DNA of 64,000 bases. Origin: Prochlorococcus marinus CUG1416. GTDB lineage: Bacteria; Cyanobacteriota; Cyanobacteriia; PCC-6307; Cyanobiaceae. The notes below the pieces were generated by a model. That model did no database searches. It had not been told where the DNA came from and saw nothing but the letters and a program-made list of their open reading frames with translations. Location: the NCBI RefSeq assembly GCF_017695965.1, contig NZ_JAAORM010000001.1, positions 158,465-222,464 of the forward strand. Direction: 5' to 3'. Below, one piece after another: positions 20,301 to 29,735 of the stretch; position 1 is the first letter of the stretch; the number at the start of each line of letters is the position of its first letter. The position numbers and the translations under genes were made by a program.

Positions 20301-21423
20301 TTGATAGATATTACAGAGTTTAAAAAAGATCTTTCGGAACTAACAAAGCGCCTGGGTAAAGCTCAGGATTGTCTTTGACGTTCCAAGCTTAAAAGCGAAA
20401 AGGAGAGAGTTAGAGCAAATTTCTTCTCAGCCCGAATTTTGGGAGAATCAAGAAGAAGCGAAAAAACAAATGTTAATCCTTGATGATGTCAAAGTTCAAC
20501 TAGAATTGTTAGATGAATGGAGATCGTTTATTTCTGATGCTAATGCCTCTCTTGAGCTTTATTCTTTAGAACCGGAAGAGGAAATGATTTTGGAATCCCA
20601 GCAGGGCTTAAAGAAGTTAAGAGAGAATTTAGATAAATGGGAATTTGAAAGATTGTTATGTGGGGAATACGATGAGGAAGGAGCAGTAGTTTCTATTAAC
20701 GCTGGTGCGGGTGGAACAGATGCACAGGATTGGGTAGAGATATTATTGAGAATGTATTCAAGATGGGCCGATAATAATCAAATGAGCCTTGTAATCAATG
20801 AATTATCTCAAGGAGAAGAAGCAGGTATTAAAAGTGTAACGTTCGAAATTGATGGAAAATATGCATACGGCTATCTGCAACATGAAAAAGGAACTCATAG
20901 ATTAGTAAGAATTTCTCCTTTCAATGCTAATGGAAAAAGACAAACCAGCTTTGCTGGGGTAGAGGTTATGCCAAAATTAGATGATAATATTTCACTTGAT
21001 ATACCTGAAAAAGATTTAGAAATTACAACGAGTAGATCCGGTGGAGCTGGAGGACAAAATGTTAATAAAGTAGAAACAGCAGTAAGAATTGTTCATTTGC
21101 CTTCAGGGATTTCAGTAAGATGTACCCAAGAAAGATCTCAATTACAAAATAAAGAAAAAGCTATGTTACTTCTTAAGTCTAAACTACTAGTGATTGCTAA
21201 AGAACAACGAGCTGCTGAAGTCGCTGATATTAAAGGTGATATTGTGGAAGCTGCATGGGGCAATCAAATAAGAAATTATGTTTTCCATCCCTATCAAATG
21301 GTAAAAGATCTTAGGACTATGCAGGAGACTAACGACTTAGATAGTGTGTTAGATGGTGGACTTGAACCGTTTATTCATGAATTATTACGCATGAATATTT
21401 CTTCTAACGAATCTATTGAATAA
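20301..21423 (+). CDS. prfB: Peptide chain release factor 2, made by programmed +1 frameshift
   Basis: RF2 recognises UGA and UAA. It is encoded in two frames. A first short frame starts at TTG 20301 (25 codons, [19 protein letters not shown]) and ends at the in-frame TGA 20376-20378. Slippage on CTT into +1 continues with [14 protein letters not shown] and runs to 21423, about 373 residues in total, the normal RF2 length. The RF2 anticodon tripeptide SPF (about 205-207) and the catalytic GGQ (about 250-252) are present. The ATG at 20470 is internal and not the true start. A small membrane protein gene and ybeY follow within a few bases. Confidence 0.95.
20365..20379 (+). promoter_or_regulatory. 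prfB programmed +1 frameshift site
   Basis: The classic CTT-TGA-C slippery/stop sequence is intact at 20373-20379, with an upstream internal Shine-Dalgarno-like AGGA at 20365-20368. In known bacteria this senses RF2 level: low RF2 slows UGA reading and allows the shift. The SD here is shorter than the E. coli AGGGGG. Confidence 0.93.
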
Positions 21424-21426
21424 CTA

Positions 21427-21609
21427 ATGGAAAATAAAAACGAAAATTTAGAAAAAAAAGTTGCTCCTGCAAGCTTTATAAAGCTTGCTATGAGAAATAT
21501 GGTCAGGAAGGGTTCAAAAAGTATTTCTCATTTTTCAATAACTTTTCTAGTCTTAATTGGGATATTAATACTTGTGGCCACAATAGGTAAGCCCAATGTT
21601 CCTGTATAA
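21427..21609 (+). CDS. Small single-helix membrane protein, unknown (DUF3285-like)
   Basis: 60 residues. The N-terminal half is charged and basic (KLAMRNMVRKGSKSISHF), and residues 36-54 form one hydrophobic helix ending GKPNVPV. It starts three bases after the prfB stop and ends six before ybeY, so it is co-transcribed with translation genes. It resembles the DUF3285 small proteins found next to prfB in cyanobacteria; this is from memory. Function unknown. Confidence 0.75.
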   Translation: MENKNENLEKKVAPASFIKLAMRNMVRKGSKSISHFSITFLVLIGILILVATIGKPNVPV

Positions 21610-21615
21610 GAATGT

Positions 21616-22155
21616 ATGAAAGAAAAAATTATTTCTGAAATAAATTTAGATTTGGTTTTCCAATGTAATGATTTTTCTCAACTTTCAAATAAGTTAAAAG
21701 ATATTAAAAGTAAGTTTATTTTGGAATCTATTTTTTGGGAGAAAGTTTTTTTATCTTGGATAAATACAATATTAAAAAAAGATGATTATGAATTGCCAAA
21801 ATTTATTTTTGAAAAAAAATCTTTTTCATTAGGCTTTCAGATAATATCTAATCAAGAAATGGCTTCTATGAATAAGAAGTGGATGCAAAAAAATGGTCCA
21901 ACTGATGTCCTATCTTTCCCAATCATTTCTGATGAATCTTTCAATAATTTAGATCACATAGAGTTGGGAGATATCTTTATATCATTAGAGATGGCACTTG
22001 AGCAATCTTATGAATATAAACATTCAATCTATAGAGAGATGCTCTGGTTGGCTAGTCATGGATTTTTACATCTTTTGGGATGGGAACATAATAATGCTCT
22101 AGATTTAGAAAATATGTTAAATTTTCAGGAATATTTAATTACTCGATTAGATTAA
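21616..22155 (+). CDS. ybeY: Endoribonuclease YbeY
   Basis: Metal-dependent RNase for 16S rRNA 3' maturation and ribosome quality control. 179 residues. The zinc motif [13 protein letters not shown] has all three histidines of the HxxxHxxxxxH pattern. Upstream are the family pieces [17 protein letters not shown] and LGDIFISLE. The N-terminal about 45 residues are extra and poorly conserved. It is part of the prfB-small ORF-ybeY-dgkA run with spacers of 3-6 bases. Confidence 0.94.
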   Translation: MKEKIISEINLDLVFQCNDFSQLSNKLKDIKSKFILESIFWEKVFLSWINTILKKDDYELPKFIFEKKSFSLGFQIISNQEMASMNKKWMQKNGPTDVLSFPIISDESFNNLDHIELGDIFISLEMALEQSYEYKHSIYREMLWLASHGFLHLLGWEHNNALDLENMLNFQEYLITRLD

Positions 22156-22161
22156 AAATCT

Positions 22162-22572
22162 ATGGAAAAAAAAATAAAGTCTTTAGAAAATAGAAAAGAA
22201 TCATACAAAACGTCTAGGAATGTATTAATAAGTTTTAAGTATGCTTTCAGTGGAATTAGTTACGTAATAAAAACTTCAAGAAATTTTAAAATTCAATTAA
22301 TTTTTGCAATTACAAGTTTAATGATTGGTTTTTTACTGCAAATTAGTCTAAGCAATTATGTAATTTTGATTGCCACCATTATGTCTGTTTTAATATTAGA
22401 AATATTAAACACATCTATTGAATCGATAGTTGATTTATTAGTGAAAAAAGAATTTAGTAGTTTAGCTAAAATTTCAAAAGATACTTCTGCAGGAGCTGTA
22501 TTATTAGCTTCCATTAATTCTGTTATTATTGCTGTATATATCTTTGTTCCTAAAATAAAGTTGTTATTTTAA
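22162..22572 (+). CDS. dgkA: Diacylglycerol/undecaprenol kinase family protein
   Basis: 136 residues, prokaryotic DgkA fold with three membrane helices. The conserved EILNTSIESIVDLL motif (about 80-93) corresponds to the ELLNSAIEAVVD active-site helix, and DTSAGAVLLASINS follows. A basic N-terminal segment of about 30 residues precedes the first helix. Substrate may be diacylglycerol or undecaprenol. It lies between ybeY and the amidotransferase gene with short gaps (6 and 12 bases). Confidence 0.9.
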   Translation: MEKKIKSLENRKESYKTSRNVLISFKYAFSGISYVIKTSRNFKIQLIFAITSLMIGFLLQISLSNYVILIATIMSVLILEILNTSIESIVDLLVKKEFSSLAKISKDTSAGAVLLASINSVIIAVYIFVPKIKLLF

Positions 22573-22584
22573 ATCCATATAAAT

Positions 22585-23181
22585 ATGTTTCTTGTTATTG
22601 ATAATTACGATAGTTTTACTTATAACCTTGTCCAATATTTAGGAGAACTTTCAGATGAGCATGAAATAACTAAAGAATTATTAGTGAAAAGAAATGATGA
22701 AATTACTTTAGAAGAAATTATCAAACTCAATCCTAGCGGCATCCTATTATCTCCAGGTCCTGGTAATCCAGATCAATCTGGAATTTGTCTGCCAATACTA
22801 AAAAAATTATCTAAAAATATTCCGACATTGGGAGTTTGTTTAGGTCATCAAGCTTTGGCCCAAGCTTTTGGAGGTAAGGTTGTAGTTGGGAGAGAACTTA
22901 TGCATGGAAAGACATCCAAAATATTTCATAATCAAAAAGGATTGTTTAAAGATATCGAGACTCCATTTGTGGCGACTAGATACCATAGTCTTATAGTTGA
23001 TTCAAGTTCTTTGCCATCTTGTTTCGAGATAACTGCCACTTTAGAAGACTCAACTATTATGGCTATCTCGCACAAAGAATATAAACATTTACATGGGGTA
23101 CAGTTTCATCCTGAAAGTGTATTGACACAATTTGGTCATAAAGTAATTAGTAATTTTCTAAAAATGGCTGAACAAAAGTAA
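22585..23181 (+). CDS. trpG: Glutamine amidotransferase of anthranilate / aminodeoxychorismate synthase
   Basis: 198-residue class I amidotransferase supplying ammonia to TrpE and/or PabB. Signatures: IDNYDSFTYNLVQYLGEL at the start, LLSPGPGNPDQSG, catalytic Cys in GVCLGHQALAQAFGG, and His/Glu in GVQFHPESVLTQFG. TrpG and PabA cannot be told apart by sequence, and in many cyanobacteria one protein serves both. No synthase component is adjacent. Confidence 0.92.
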   Translation: MFLVIDNYDSFTYNLVQYLGELSDEHEITKELLVKRNDEITLEEIIKLNPSGILLSPGPGNPDQSGICLPILKKLSKNIPTLGVCLGHQALAQAFGGKVVVGRELMHGKTSKIFHNQKGLFKDIETPFVATRYHSLIVDSSSLPSCFEITATLEDSTIMAISHKEYKHLHGVQFHPESVLTQFGHKVISNFLKMAEQK

Positions 23182-23201
23182 AATACAAAAAAGTTAATAT
23201 T

Positions 23202-23927
23202 ATGATTTCTCAAATTAAAAACATTTTCTTCTTTATATTATTTAGCTCTTTTTTACCTACCTCATTATTGGCAAGGAATTTAGTAATAAAAAGTTTGGGA
23301 CATAGTAGTTTTTTAATTAATAGTGAAGAAAAATCTATTCTTATAAATCCCTTTAAATCAATAGGTTGTGCAAGTAATTTAAAGGAGCCAAAAGAAGTCA
23401 ACGTAGATTTTATTTTGGCTAGTTCTAGGCTTCCAGATGAAGGATATAACCATAATGATCAATTAATGTTTGTTGAGCCTGGAATCTATCAATTTGAGGA
23501 TATTTTATTAAATGGAATTTCTGTACCACATGACAGAGTAGATGGAAGAAGATTTGGTATGGCAACTGTTTGGACTTGGGAGCAGAATGATCTTAAAATT
23601 GTTCATATGGGAGGAGCTGCTGGTGATATTGATATTAATAGTCAAATTATTTTGTCTCGCCCAGATATCTTATTTATTTCAATTGGCGGAGGAAAAAAAT
23701 CTTACGATGGGGAAGAAGCATCAAGAATAGTTAAGATCTTAAAACCTAATGTAGTTATTCCTGTTCACTTTGAACGTGACAAACAAATTAATAAAGAATG
23801 TGATTTCTCCAATGCTGATTTATTTATAGAAAATATGAAAGATTTTAAAGTAAAATATGTTGGAAAAGATTATCAAATAAAACCTAAAAGAATCGATCAA
23901 AATACAATTTATATTTTCAGTAATTAA
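23202..23927 (+). CDS. Exported metallo-beta-lactamase-fold protein with degenerate metal site
   Basis: 241 residues. Residues 1-24 look like a signal peptide (hydrophobic core, likely cleavage after SLLA). The rest follows the UPF0173-like MBL layout: LGHSSFLINSEEKSILINPF, then VDFILASSRLPDEGYN where the usual HxHxDH should be, HMGGAAGDI, and IPVHF near 185. The HxHxDH is replaced by SSRLPDE, so the classical dinuclear site is lost while late-motif histidines remain. It overlaps the hisC 3' end by 4 bases, convergently. Function unknown. Confidence 0.8.
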   Translation: MISQIKNIFFFILFSSFLPTSLLARNLVIKSLGHSSFLINSEEKSILINPFKSIGCASNLKEPKEVNVDFILASSRLPDEGYNHNDQLMFVEPGIYQFEDILLNGISVPHDRVDGRRFGMATVWTWEQNDLKIVHMGGAAGDIDINSQIILSRPDILFISIGGGKKSYDGEEASRIVKILKPNVVIPVHFERDKQINKECDFSNADLFIENMKDFKVKYVGKDYQIKPKRIDQNTIYIFSN

Positions 23928-25033
23928 TGTATTAAATCTAACACCTTGTAATTGTTCCAGAAAAAAATCATTTGTTCTCTAGTTCCAATACTAACCCTTA
24001 TTGACTGACCGATATCTTTTTTGTTTTCCATACTTCTAATAAGAACACCTTTTTCTCGCATCTGTTGTATTAAGATTTTAGGATCTTTTTTTGGCCAAAT
24101 TAAGAAATAATTACCTCCACTAAAGTGGGTCCTGATTTTTGTTGATTTAAATTTATTTAAAATCCATTCCTTCGCTTTTTTTACTTCTAAAACATAATTA
24201 TCAATATATGATTTGTCTTTAAGTGCTGCTAATGCTGCTGTTATAGCAAAGCTATTTACATCATATGGTCCTGTAACTTTATTAATGTACTGAATTAAAC
24301 TTTTATTGCCAAAAGTAAAACCTATTCTTAAACCAGCTAAACCAGCAGTTTTTGAAAGAGATTGGATTATTAGTATATTTTTATTCTTTTCAAAATTTAT
24401 CGATTCAAGAAGACTATCTCCACTAAATTTTTCATATAGTTCATCTACAATTATTAGTGAATCGTGATTGATATTAGCTAAATTAATTATTTCTTGAGAG
24501 CTTAAAACCGTTCCTGTTGGATTATTTGGATTGCAAATAAATATTAACTTTGGATTATGACTTATTATTTTTTCCCTAAATTCTTTGATAGGGAATATAA
24601 AGTTTTCTCCAACGTAAGAACAACTTATTTTCTTCATTCCTCTCATTTCTGCACAAGGAGAATAGTAACCAAAAGTTGGATTTGTGGTTAGAAATATTTG
24701 ATCTTTTTCTCCAAAGCAATTGAAAATTGCATTTATTGCTGCATCTGCTCCATTGAAAATCCCTATTTCATCATTACCAAATTTTCTTGAATCAAGATAT
24801 TGATCACATAAAAATTTTTTTAAAAAATTATATTCTGGATAAATTGAAATCTCATCTAATTTTATCGCTTGTAATGCCTCTATAACCTTAGGACTTGGAC
24901 CTAAAGTATTTTCATTAAAGTCTAAGCGGAGTAAATTTCTTCTATTTTCTAAAGGTGCAGAGTAAGACTGCATTTTTATTATTTCTTCTCTTGGTTTTGG
25001 GAAAAGATTATTTAATGGATCAAAATCATTCAT
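23924..25033 (-). CDS. hisC: Histidinol-phosphate aminotransferase
   Basis: PLP aminotransferase of histidine synthesis. 369 residues. Motifs: LRLDFNENTLGPSP at the N-terminus, FICNPNNPTGT, VDELYEKF, and the PLP lysine in QSLSKTAGLAGLRIGF. It starts one base inside the argS stop (TAATG overlap), so it is probably translated from the argS message. HisC is the best fit, though related class II aminotransferases cannot be fully excluded. Confidence 0.9.
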   Translation of the reverse strand: MNDFDPLNNLFPKPREEIIKMQSYSAPLENRRNLLRLDFNENTLGPSPKVIEALQAIKLDEISIYPEYNFLKKFLCDQYLDSRKFGNDEIGIFNGADAAINAIFNCFGEKDQIFLTTNPTFGYYSPCAEMRGMKKISCSYVGENFIFPIKEFREKIISHNPKLIFICNPNNPTGTVLSSQEIINLANINHDSLIIVDELYEKFSGDSLLESINFEKNKNILIIQSLSKTAGLAGLRIGFTFGNKSLIQYINKVTGPYDVNSFAITAALAALKDKSYIDNYVLEVKKAKEWILNKFKSTKIRTHFSGGNYFLIWPKKDPKILIQQMREKGVLIRSMENKKDIGQSIRVSIGTREQMIFFWNNYKVLDLIH

Positions 25034-26847
25034 TACATTCTTTCTAAAGTTTCAATTCCTAAAAGCTCTAAGCTTAATTTTAGTGTTTTTGCAGTTAGGT
25101 CACATAAATTAAGTCTAGAAATTTTTATATTTTTTTCTTCTTTTAGGATTGGAACTTGATCATAGAATCTATTAAAAGTCTGACATAGCTCGAATAGATA
25201 ATTGCATAGTCTATTTGGCATTAAGTCTTTTTCAATAGAGATTATGACTTCATCGAACTTAAGTAATTTTCTGATAAGTTTCCACTCAGATTTATGTTCA
25301 TAATTTATGTATTGAAAATCTTTAGAGTCATAAACAAAATCATTTTTTCTTTTAATTCCTGAAATTCTTACAAGTGTATATAACAAATAAGGAGCAGTAT
25401 TTCCATTAAGGGAAAGCATTTTATCAAAACTAAATTGATAATTAGTTATCCTATTTTGACTTAAATCTGCATACTTAACAGCTCCTAATCCAATAATTCT
25501 TGAAGTATTTGTAATAAATTCTTCGGTCTCGTAACGATCTTCATCTTCTAATCTTTTTAATAAATCTTCTTTTGCTCTTCTAACCGCTTCTTTTAATAAA
25601 TCTTTTAGACGTATTGTTTCACCTTCTCTTGTTTTTAGTTTTTTGCCATCAATTCCTTGAACTAACCCAAAAGGGACGTGGTCTACTTGACACTTATCTG
25701 GGATCCATTTTGCTTTTTTTGCAACTTGAAAAACTCCAGCAAAATGATTCGCTTGTCCATGATCAGTTACATAAATAATTCTTGAAGCTTCATCCCCATT
25801 AGGAGCTTTGTTGAATCGGTATCTTATAGCAGCAAGATCTGTGGTGGCATAATTAAAACCGCCATCTTTTTTTTGAATAATTAGCGGTAAAGGTTTGCCT
25901 TCTTTATTAGTCATCCCATCTAAAAATACACATTTTGCTCCTTGATCTTCTATGAGTATTTTTTTAAAATTCAAATCATCAATAACTGACTTTAAGAATG
26001 GGTTATAGAAAGATTCACCTCTTTCTTTAATTTTTATTTTTAAATTTTTATAGATTTCATCAAATTCCTTTCTCGATTGATCACATAACAATTTCCAGGC
26101 TTGAATCGATTTAGTATCTCCACTTTGTAACTTTACTACTTCCTCCCTAGATCTTTTTTGGAATTCAGATTCATTATCAAACCTTTTTTTTGATGCTTTA
26201 TAAAATTCAACTAAATCACTTATCTTGATCTTACCTATTTCTTCTAGATCATTTGAATATAAATCTTTGAGCTGAGTAATAAGCATTCCAAATTGTGTTC
26301 CCCAATCACCAACATGATTGAGTCTTAATACTTCATAACCTCTTAACTCGAAAATTCTGGATATTGAGTCACCTATTATTGTTGATCTTAAATGCCCAAC
26401 ATGCATTTCTTTAGCAATATTAGGACTAGAAAAATCTACAATAACTTTATTATAGAAACCATTATCTAAATCTTTTTTAATTAGAGGTACTCCAGACCTT
26501 TGGCATTGAATATTTGATTTGATTTCATTTATTAGAACTTCATCTTTTAATTTTATATTTATAAATCCAGGTCCTGCTATTTCTAGACTCTTGCATAATT
26601 TTGATATGCTTTTATTTTTATTTAAAAGATTAACAAAATCATCAGAGATATCTCTTGGTTTCTTTTTATATATTTTAGATAAACTTAGACAAATATTACA
26701 TTGATAATCACCAAACTCTTCTTTTGATGCTTGTGTAATTAAATTTTTTCTAAGATTTTCGAATTCTCCTTTTTTATCATTTTTTTCAAGACTATCTAAA
26801 AGAGATTGTTCAAAGTTTTTTGTTAGTTCTTTAAAAATGATTAGCAT
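25033..26847 (-). CDS. argS: Arginyl-tRNA synthetase
   Basis: Class I tRNA synthetase. 604 residues. The HIGH-type motif is [21 protein letters not shown] split at its core HVGH (about 141-144). The arginine pocket [10 protein letters not shown] follows, and the C-terminal anticodon-binding helical domain ends [10 protein letters not shown]. The N-terminal Add-1 domain (about 1-110) is present. It leads the argS-hisC unit; nadC lies 27 bases upstream on the same strand. Confidence 0.96.
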   Translation of the reverse strand: MLIIFKELTKNFEQSLLDSLEKNDKKGEFENLRKNLITQASKEEFGDYQCNICLSLSKIYKKKPRDISDDFVNLLNKNKSISKLCKSLEIAGPGFINIKLKDEVLINEIKSNIQCQRSGVPLIKKDLDNGFYNKVIVDFSSPNIAKEMHVGHLRSTIIGDSISRIFELRGYEVLRLNHVGDWGTQFGMLITQLKDLYSNDLEEIGKIKISDLVEFYKASKKRFDNESEFQKRSREEVVKLQSGDTKSIQAWKLLCDQSRKEFDEIYKNLKIKIKERGESFYNPFLKSVIDDLNFKKILIEDQGAKCVFLDGMTNKEGKPLPLIIQKKDGGFNYATTDLAAIRYRFNKAPNGDEASRIIYVTDHGQANHFAGVFQVAKKAKWIPDKCQVDHVPFGLVQGIDGKKLKTREGETIRLKDLLKEAVRRAKEDLLKRLEDEDRYETEEFITNTSRIIGLGAVKYADLSQNRITNYQFSFDKMLSLNGNTAPYLLYTLVRISGIKRKNDFVYDSKDFQYINYEHKSEWKLIRKLLKFDEVIISIEKDLMPNRLCNYLFELCQTFNRFYDQVPILKEEKNIKISRLNLCDLTAKTLKLSLELLGIETLERM

Positions 26848-26874
26848 TAATTATTCAATTATTTATCTATATAG

Positions 26875-27741
26875 TTAATTAATATAACGCATACTTAAAT
26901 CAATCCAATTACTTTTGGTAATTGAAGAACTTGTTGAAATCAAATCAATACCTTTTATTAGATATTTACTAATTTCTTTAGGGTTGATTCCAGAAACTTC
27001 TATTATCAAATTTTTATTGACTTCTTTTTTTAAGCTATTCATTGATAAATCTCTTAATTCTTGAACGTTTTTTTGGATTATTTCAGGGCTAAGTTCATCT
27101 AATAAGACACTATCTGCTCCTGCTAATACTGCTTCTTTTGCCTGTTTGATATTCTCAGCTTCAATTATGATATGAGTTGTAAAAGGTGAATTTAGTCGAA
27201 TTTTTTTTACTGCATTATGCAGATTATCTGTCCATGCGATGTGATTCTCTTTTATCATAGCTGCATCGTATAATCCCATTCTATGATTCACTCCACCTCC
27301 GCATTGGAATGCATATTTTTCAAATATTCTTAAGCCAGGAGTCGTTTTTCTAGTATCTGCTAATTTTATATTTGTGCCTTCTAACTTATTTACAAGATTA
27401 TTTGTATATGTTGATATTCCAGATAAATGCATCGCTATATTTAAGCTGATCCTTTCACTAGCTAGCAAACTTTTTGAAGGTCCATATATTTCCAGGATTT
27501 TTTGATCTTTAAAAAATTTATCTCCATCAGAAATATTAAATTTTGAACTGATATTTGAATCAATTTTTTTAAAAATTTTTTTTATAATTTCAACACCACA
27601 AAATATACCATCTTCTTTTGCAATCCAATATGCATTACCATTCTCTTCTGTAATAGAAGGACTTGTTAGATCTCCCCTTCCTATATCTTCATCGATCCAA
27701 TTATCAATGATCTTACTTATTATTCGAGTATTTAAATCCAC
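26875..27741 (-). CDS. nadC: Quinolinate phosphoribosyltransferase
   Basis: Forms nicotinate mononucleotide from quinolinate in NAD synthesis. 288 residues. Signatures: DEDIGRGDLTS near the start, LADTRKTTPGLR with the catalytic residues, and CGGGVNHRMGLYDAAMIKENH. A late ISTSSSITKSNWIDLSM closes the barrel. The start is GTG (complement of 27739-27741). mnmE lies 82 bases upstream on the same strand. Confidence 0.96.
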   Translation of the reverse strand: MDLNTRIISKIIDNWIDEDIGRGDLTSPSITEENGNAYWIAKEDGIFCGVEIIKKIFKKIDSNISSKFNISDGDKFFKDQKILEIYGPSKSLLASERISLNIAMHLSGISTYTNNLVNKLEGTNIKLADTRKTTPGLRIFEKYAFQCGGGVNHRMGLYDAAMIKENHIAWTDNLHNAVKKIRLNSPFTTHIIIEAENIKQAKEAVLAGADSVLLDELSPEIIQKNVQELRDLSMNSLKKEVNKNLIIEVSGINPKEISKYLIKGIDLISTSSSITKSNWIDLSMRYIN

Positions 27742-27823
27742 TAAACTAAAAAATAATTAATTAATAAAAATTCAACTGAAGTTAGAGAATCAACTATATA
27801 TCACTATGTAATTTAACTCAAAT

Positions 27824-29206
27824 TTATTTACCAATACAAAACTTAGAAAAAATATTATCTAGAAGTTCCTCTGTTAATGCTTGGCCAGTTATTTTAGATA
27901 AGTTTTGAATTCCATCTCTCAGTTCTATTGATAACAAATCAAATGGCAATTTATTTTTAATTATTTCATCAGTATCATTTAAATTAGATAGGCAAGCAGA
28001 TAAATTCATTAAATGTCTTTCGTTTAAAAATATATTGATATTTTCTACTTGTTTTAATCCGCATTTTTTTATGATTGTGTCGATTAATAATTTTTCACCA
28101 TCATTATTTTTAATGCTCATAAGAATTGTGTTTTTTAACTCATTTGAATTAATACTTTTAGAATTAATTAAATCTTTTTTATTGCCTAAAATAGTAATTA
28201 ATTTATCTTTGGGGATTTCTTTTATTATTTTTTTATCTTCTTCATTAAATCCTTCTTCAAGACTATAAATATAAATTATAAAATCTGACTCTTTAATTTT
28301 CCCAAAACTTTTTTTTATTCCAATACTTTCAATTTGTTCATGAGTTTCTCTTATGCCAGCAGTATCAATTATTTTCATTGGAATGTCATTAATAGTTAAA
28401 TTAACTTCAATAACATCTCTAGTTGTTCCAGGAATATTAGTTACGATTGCCTTCTCTTTTTTTGCAAGCAAATTTAGTAAAGAGCTTTTACCAACATTTG
28501 TTTTACCAATAAGCGCAATAGATATTCCATTGTGAATATATGAATTTCTTTTTGCATTTTCTATTAGTAATTCTATTTTTTCTTTTACTTTTTTAATGTT
28601 ATTTAGATATTTGGTGTAATCAAAATCTGTGAAGTCTTCTTCAAAATCAACTCTCGCTTCTATCTCGCAAAGTTCATTTATAAGGTGATTTTTAATATCA
28701 TCAATTTTTTTCTTTATTTCTCCTTGAACCCCGCTAAAAGCTAACTCTGCAGATTTGATATTGCTTGCGTTAATTAATTGATTAATTGACTCGGCTTGAG
28801 TAAGGTCTATTTTTCCATTGAGAAAAGCTCTTTGACTGAATTCTCCTGGATTTGCAAGTCTAACTCTAGAATTACTAGATAATAATATCTTTAGAACTTT
28901 ATTTACTAAGATGATTCCTCCATGGCAATGTATTTCGACAACATCCTCTCCCGTGAAGCTATTTGGTGATTTCATTACTAAAATTAAAACCTCATCTATA
29001 AATTTAGTTTGTGTATTTTCCTGAATAAAACCGTGAAAAACTCTATGGGATTCCCATGCATATTTAGATTTAGTTTGAACAATCTTTTTACAAGAATTTA
29101 TTGAGTCTTTCCCTGATACTCTTATTATCGCAACGCCTCCTTTCCCTATACTGATAGCTGAAGCAATTGCGGCTATCGTATCTTCTGTAGTAACTATCGA
29201 ATCCAT
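27824..29206 (-). CDS. mnmE: tRNA modification GTPase MnmE
   Basis: With MnmG, adds the cmnm group to U34 of tRNA. 460 residues. The N-terminal folate-binding domain is followed by helical segments and an inserted G domain with [12 protein letters not shown] (P-loop), DTAGIRE (G3) and NKKD (G4). The C-terminal FCIGK holds the family CxGK cysteine. All key motifs are intact. It is divergent from the DUF2062 gene with 66 bases between the starts. Confidence 0.96.
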   Translation of the reverse strand: MDSIVTTEDTIAAIASAISIGKGGVAIIRVSGKDSINSCKKIVQTKSKYAWESHRVFHGFIQENTQTKFIDEVLILVMKSPNSFTGEDVVEIHCHGGIILVNKVLKILLSSNSRVRLANPGEFSQRAFLNGKIDLTQAESINQLINASNIKSAELAFSGVQGEIKKKIDDIKNHLINELCEIEARVDFEEDFTDFDYTKYLNNIKKVKEKIELLIENAKRNSYIHNGISIALIGKTNVGKSSLLNLLAKKEKAIVTNIPGTTRDVIEVNLTINDIPMKIIDTAGIRETHEQIESIGIKKSFGKIKESDFIIYIYSLEEGFNEEDKKIIKEIPKDKLITILGNKKDLINSKSINSNELKNTILMSIKNNDGEKLLIDTIIKKCGLKQVENINIFLNERHLMNLSACLSNLNDTDEIIKNKLPFDLLSIELRDGIQNLSKITGQALTEELLDNIFSKFCIGK

Positions 29207-29272
29207 CTCTCGCTTTGTTATAGATAATTAAGTAAGATTATCAAGAATTTAATTTTGAATTTTTCTTTCTGA

Positions 29273-29716
29273 ATGAGATCTAAAAGAGATATTACCTATA
29301 AGAAAATTCTATCATTATTTAGGAATCAGAATGGGAGTCCTTTCTTTAATGCTAAAGGTTTAGCTATAGGTGTATTTAGTGGCTGCTTTCCTTTCTTTGG
29401 GTTTCAGACTTTAATAGGGGTATTTTTTGCGAAAATAGCTAAGGGGAATATTGTCCTAGCTGCAATTGGTACCTGGATAAGTAACCCCTTTACTTATGTT
29501 CCACTTTATTATTTTAACTATAAAGTTGGATCGCTTTTTTTTAATTCTTCTTCCAATAACATTATTGAAAAAAGTTTGGTTATTGATGACTTATGGAAAC
29601 AAGGTAGAATTGTTTCACTAAAATTAATCTTGGGTTCATCTTGTGTTGGTTTACTATTGGCTTTGATTTGCGGAAGTATTGTTTTCTTTATCTACAAGGT
29701 AAAAATTAAAAAATAA
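29273..29716 (+). CDS. DUF2062 small membrane protein
   Basis: 147 residues. The DUF2062 pattern is visible: a basic N-terminus, AIGVFSGCFPFFGFQTLIG, then ANGNI/LAAIGTWISNPFTYVPLYYF and a closing hydrophobic helix. About three membrane segments. Function in this family is poorly known; often suggested to act in envelope or polysaccharide processes. It converges with the SpoT/RelA gene across 19 bases. Confidence 0.85.
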   Translation: MRSKRDITYKKILSLFRNQNGSPFFNAKGLAIGVFSGCFPFFGFQTLIGVFFAKIAKGNIVLAAIGTWISNPFTYVPLYYFNYKVGSLFFNSSSNNIIEKSLVIDDLWKQGRIVSLKLILGSSCVGLLLALICGSIVFFIYKVKIKK

Positions 29717-29735
29717 ATATTTCTGATTTTTAAAA

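Noticed and set aside
20470..21423. ATG at 20470 as the start of prfB
   Set aside because: Coding similarity to RF2 continues upstream through 20377 and, after the frameshift, back to 20301.
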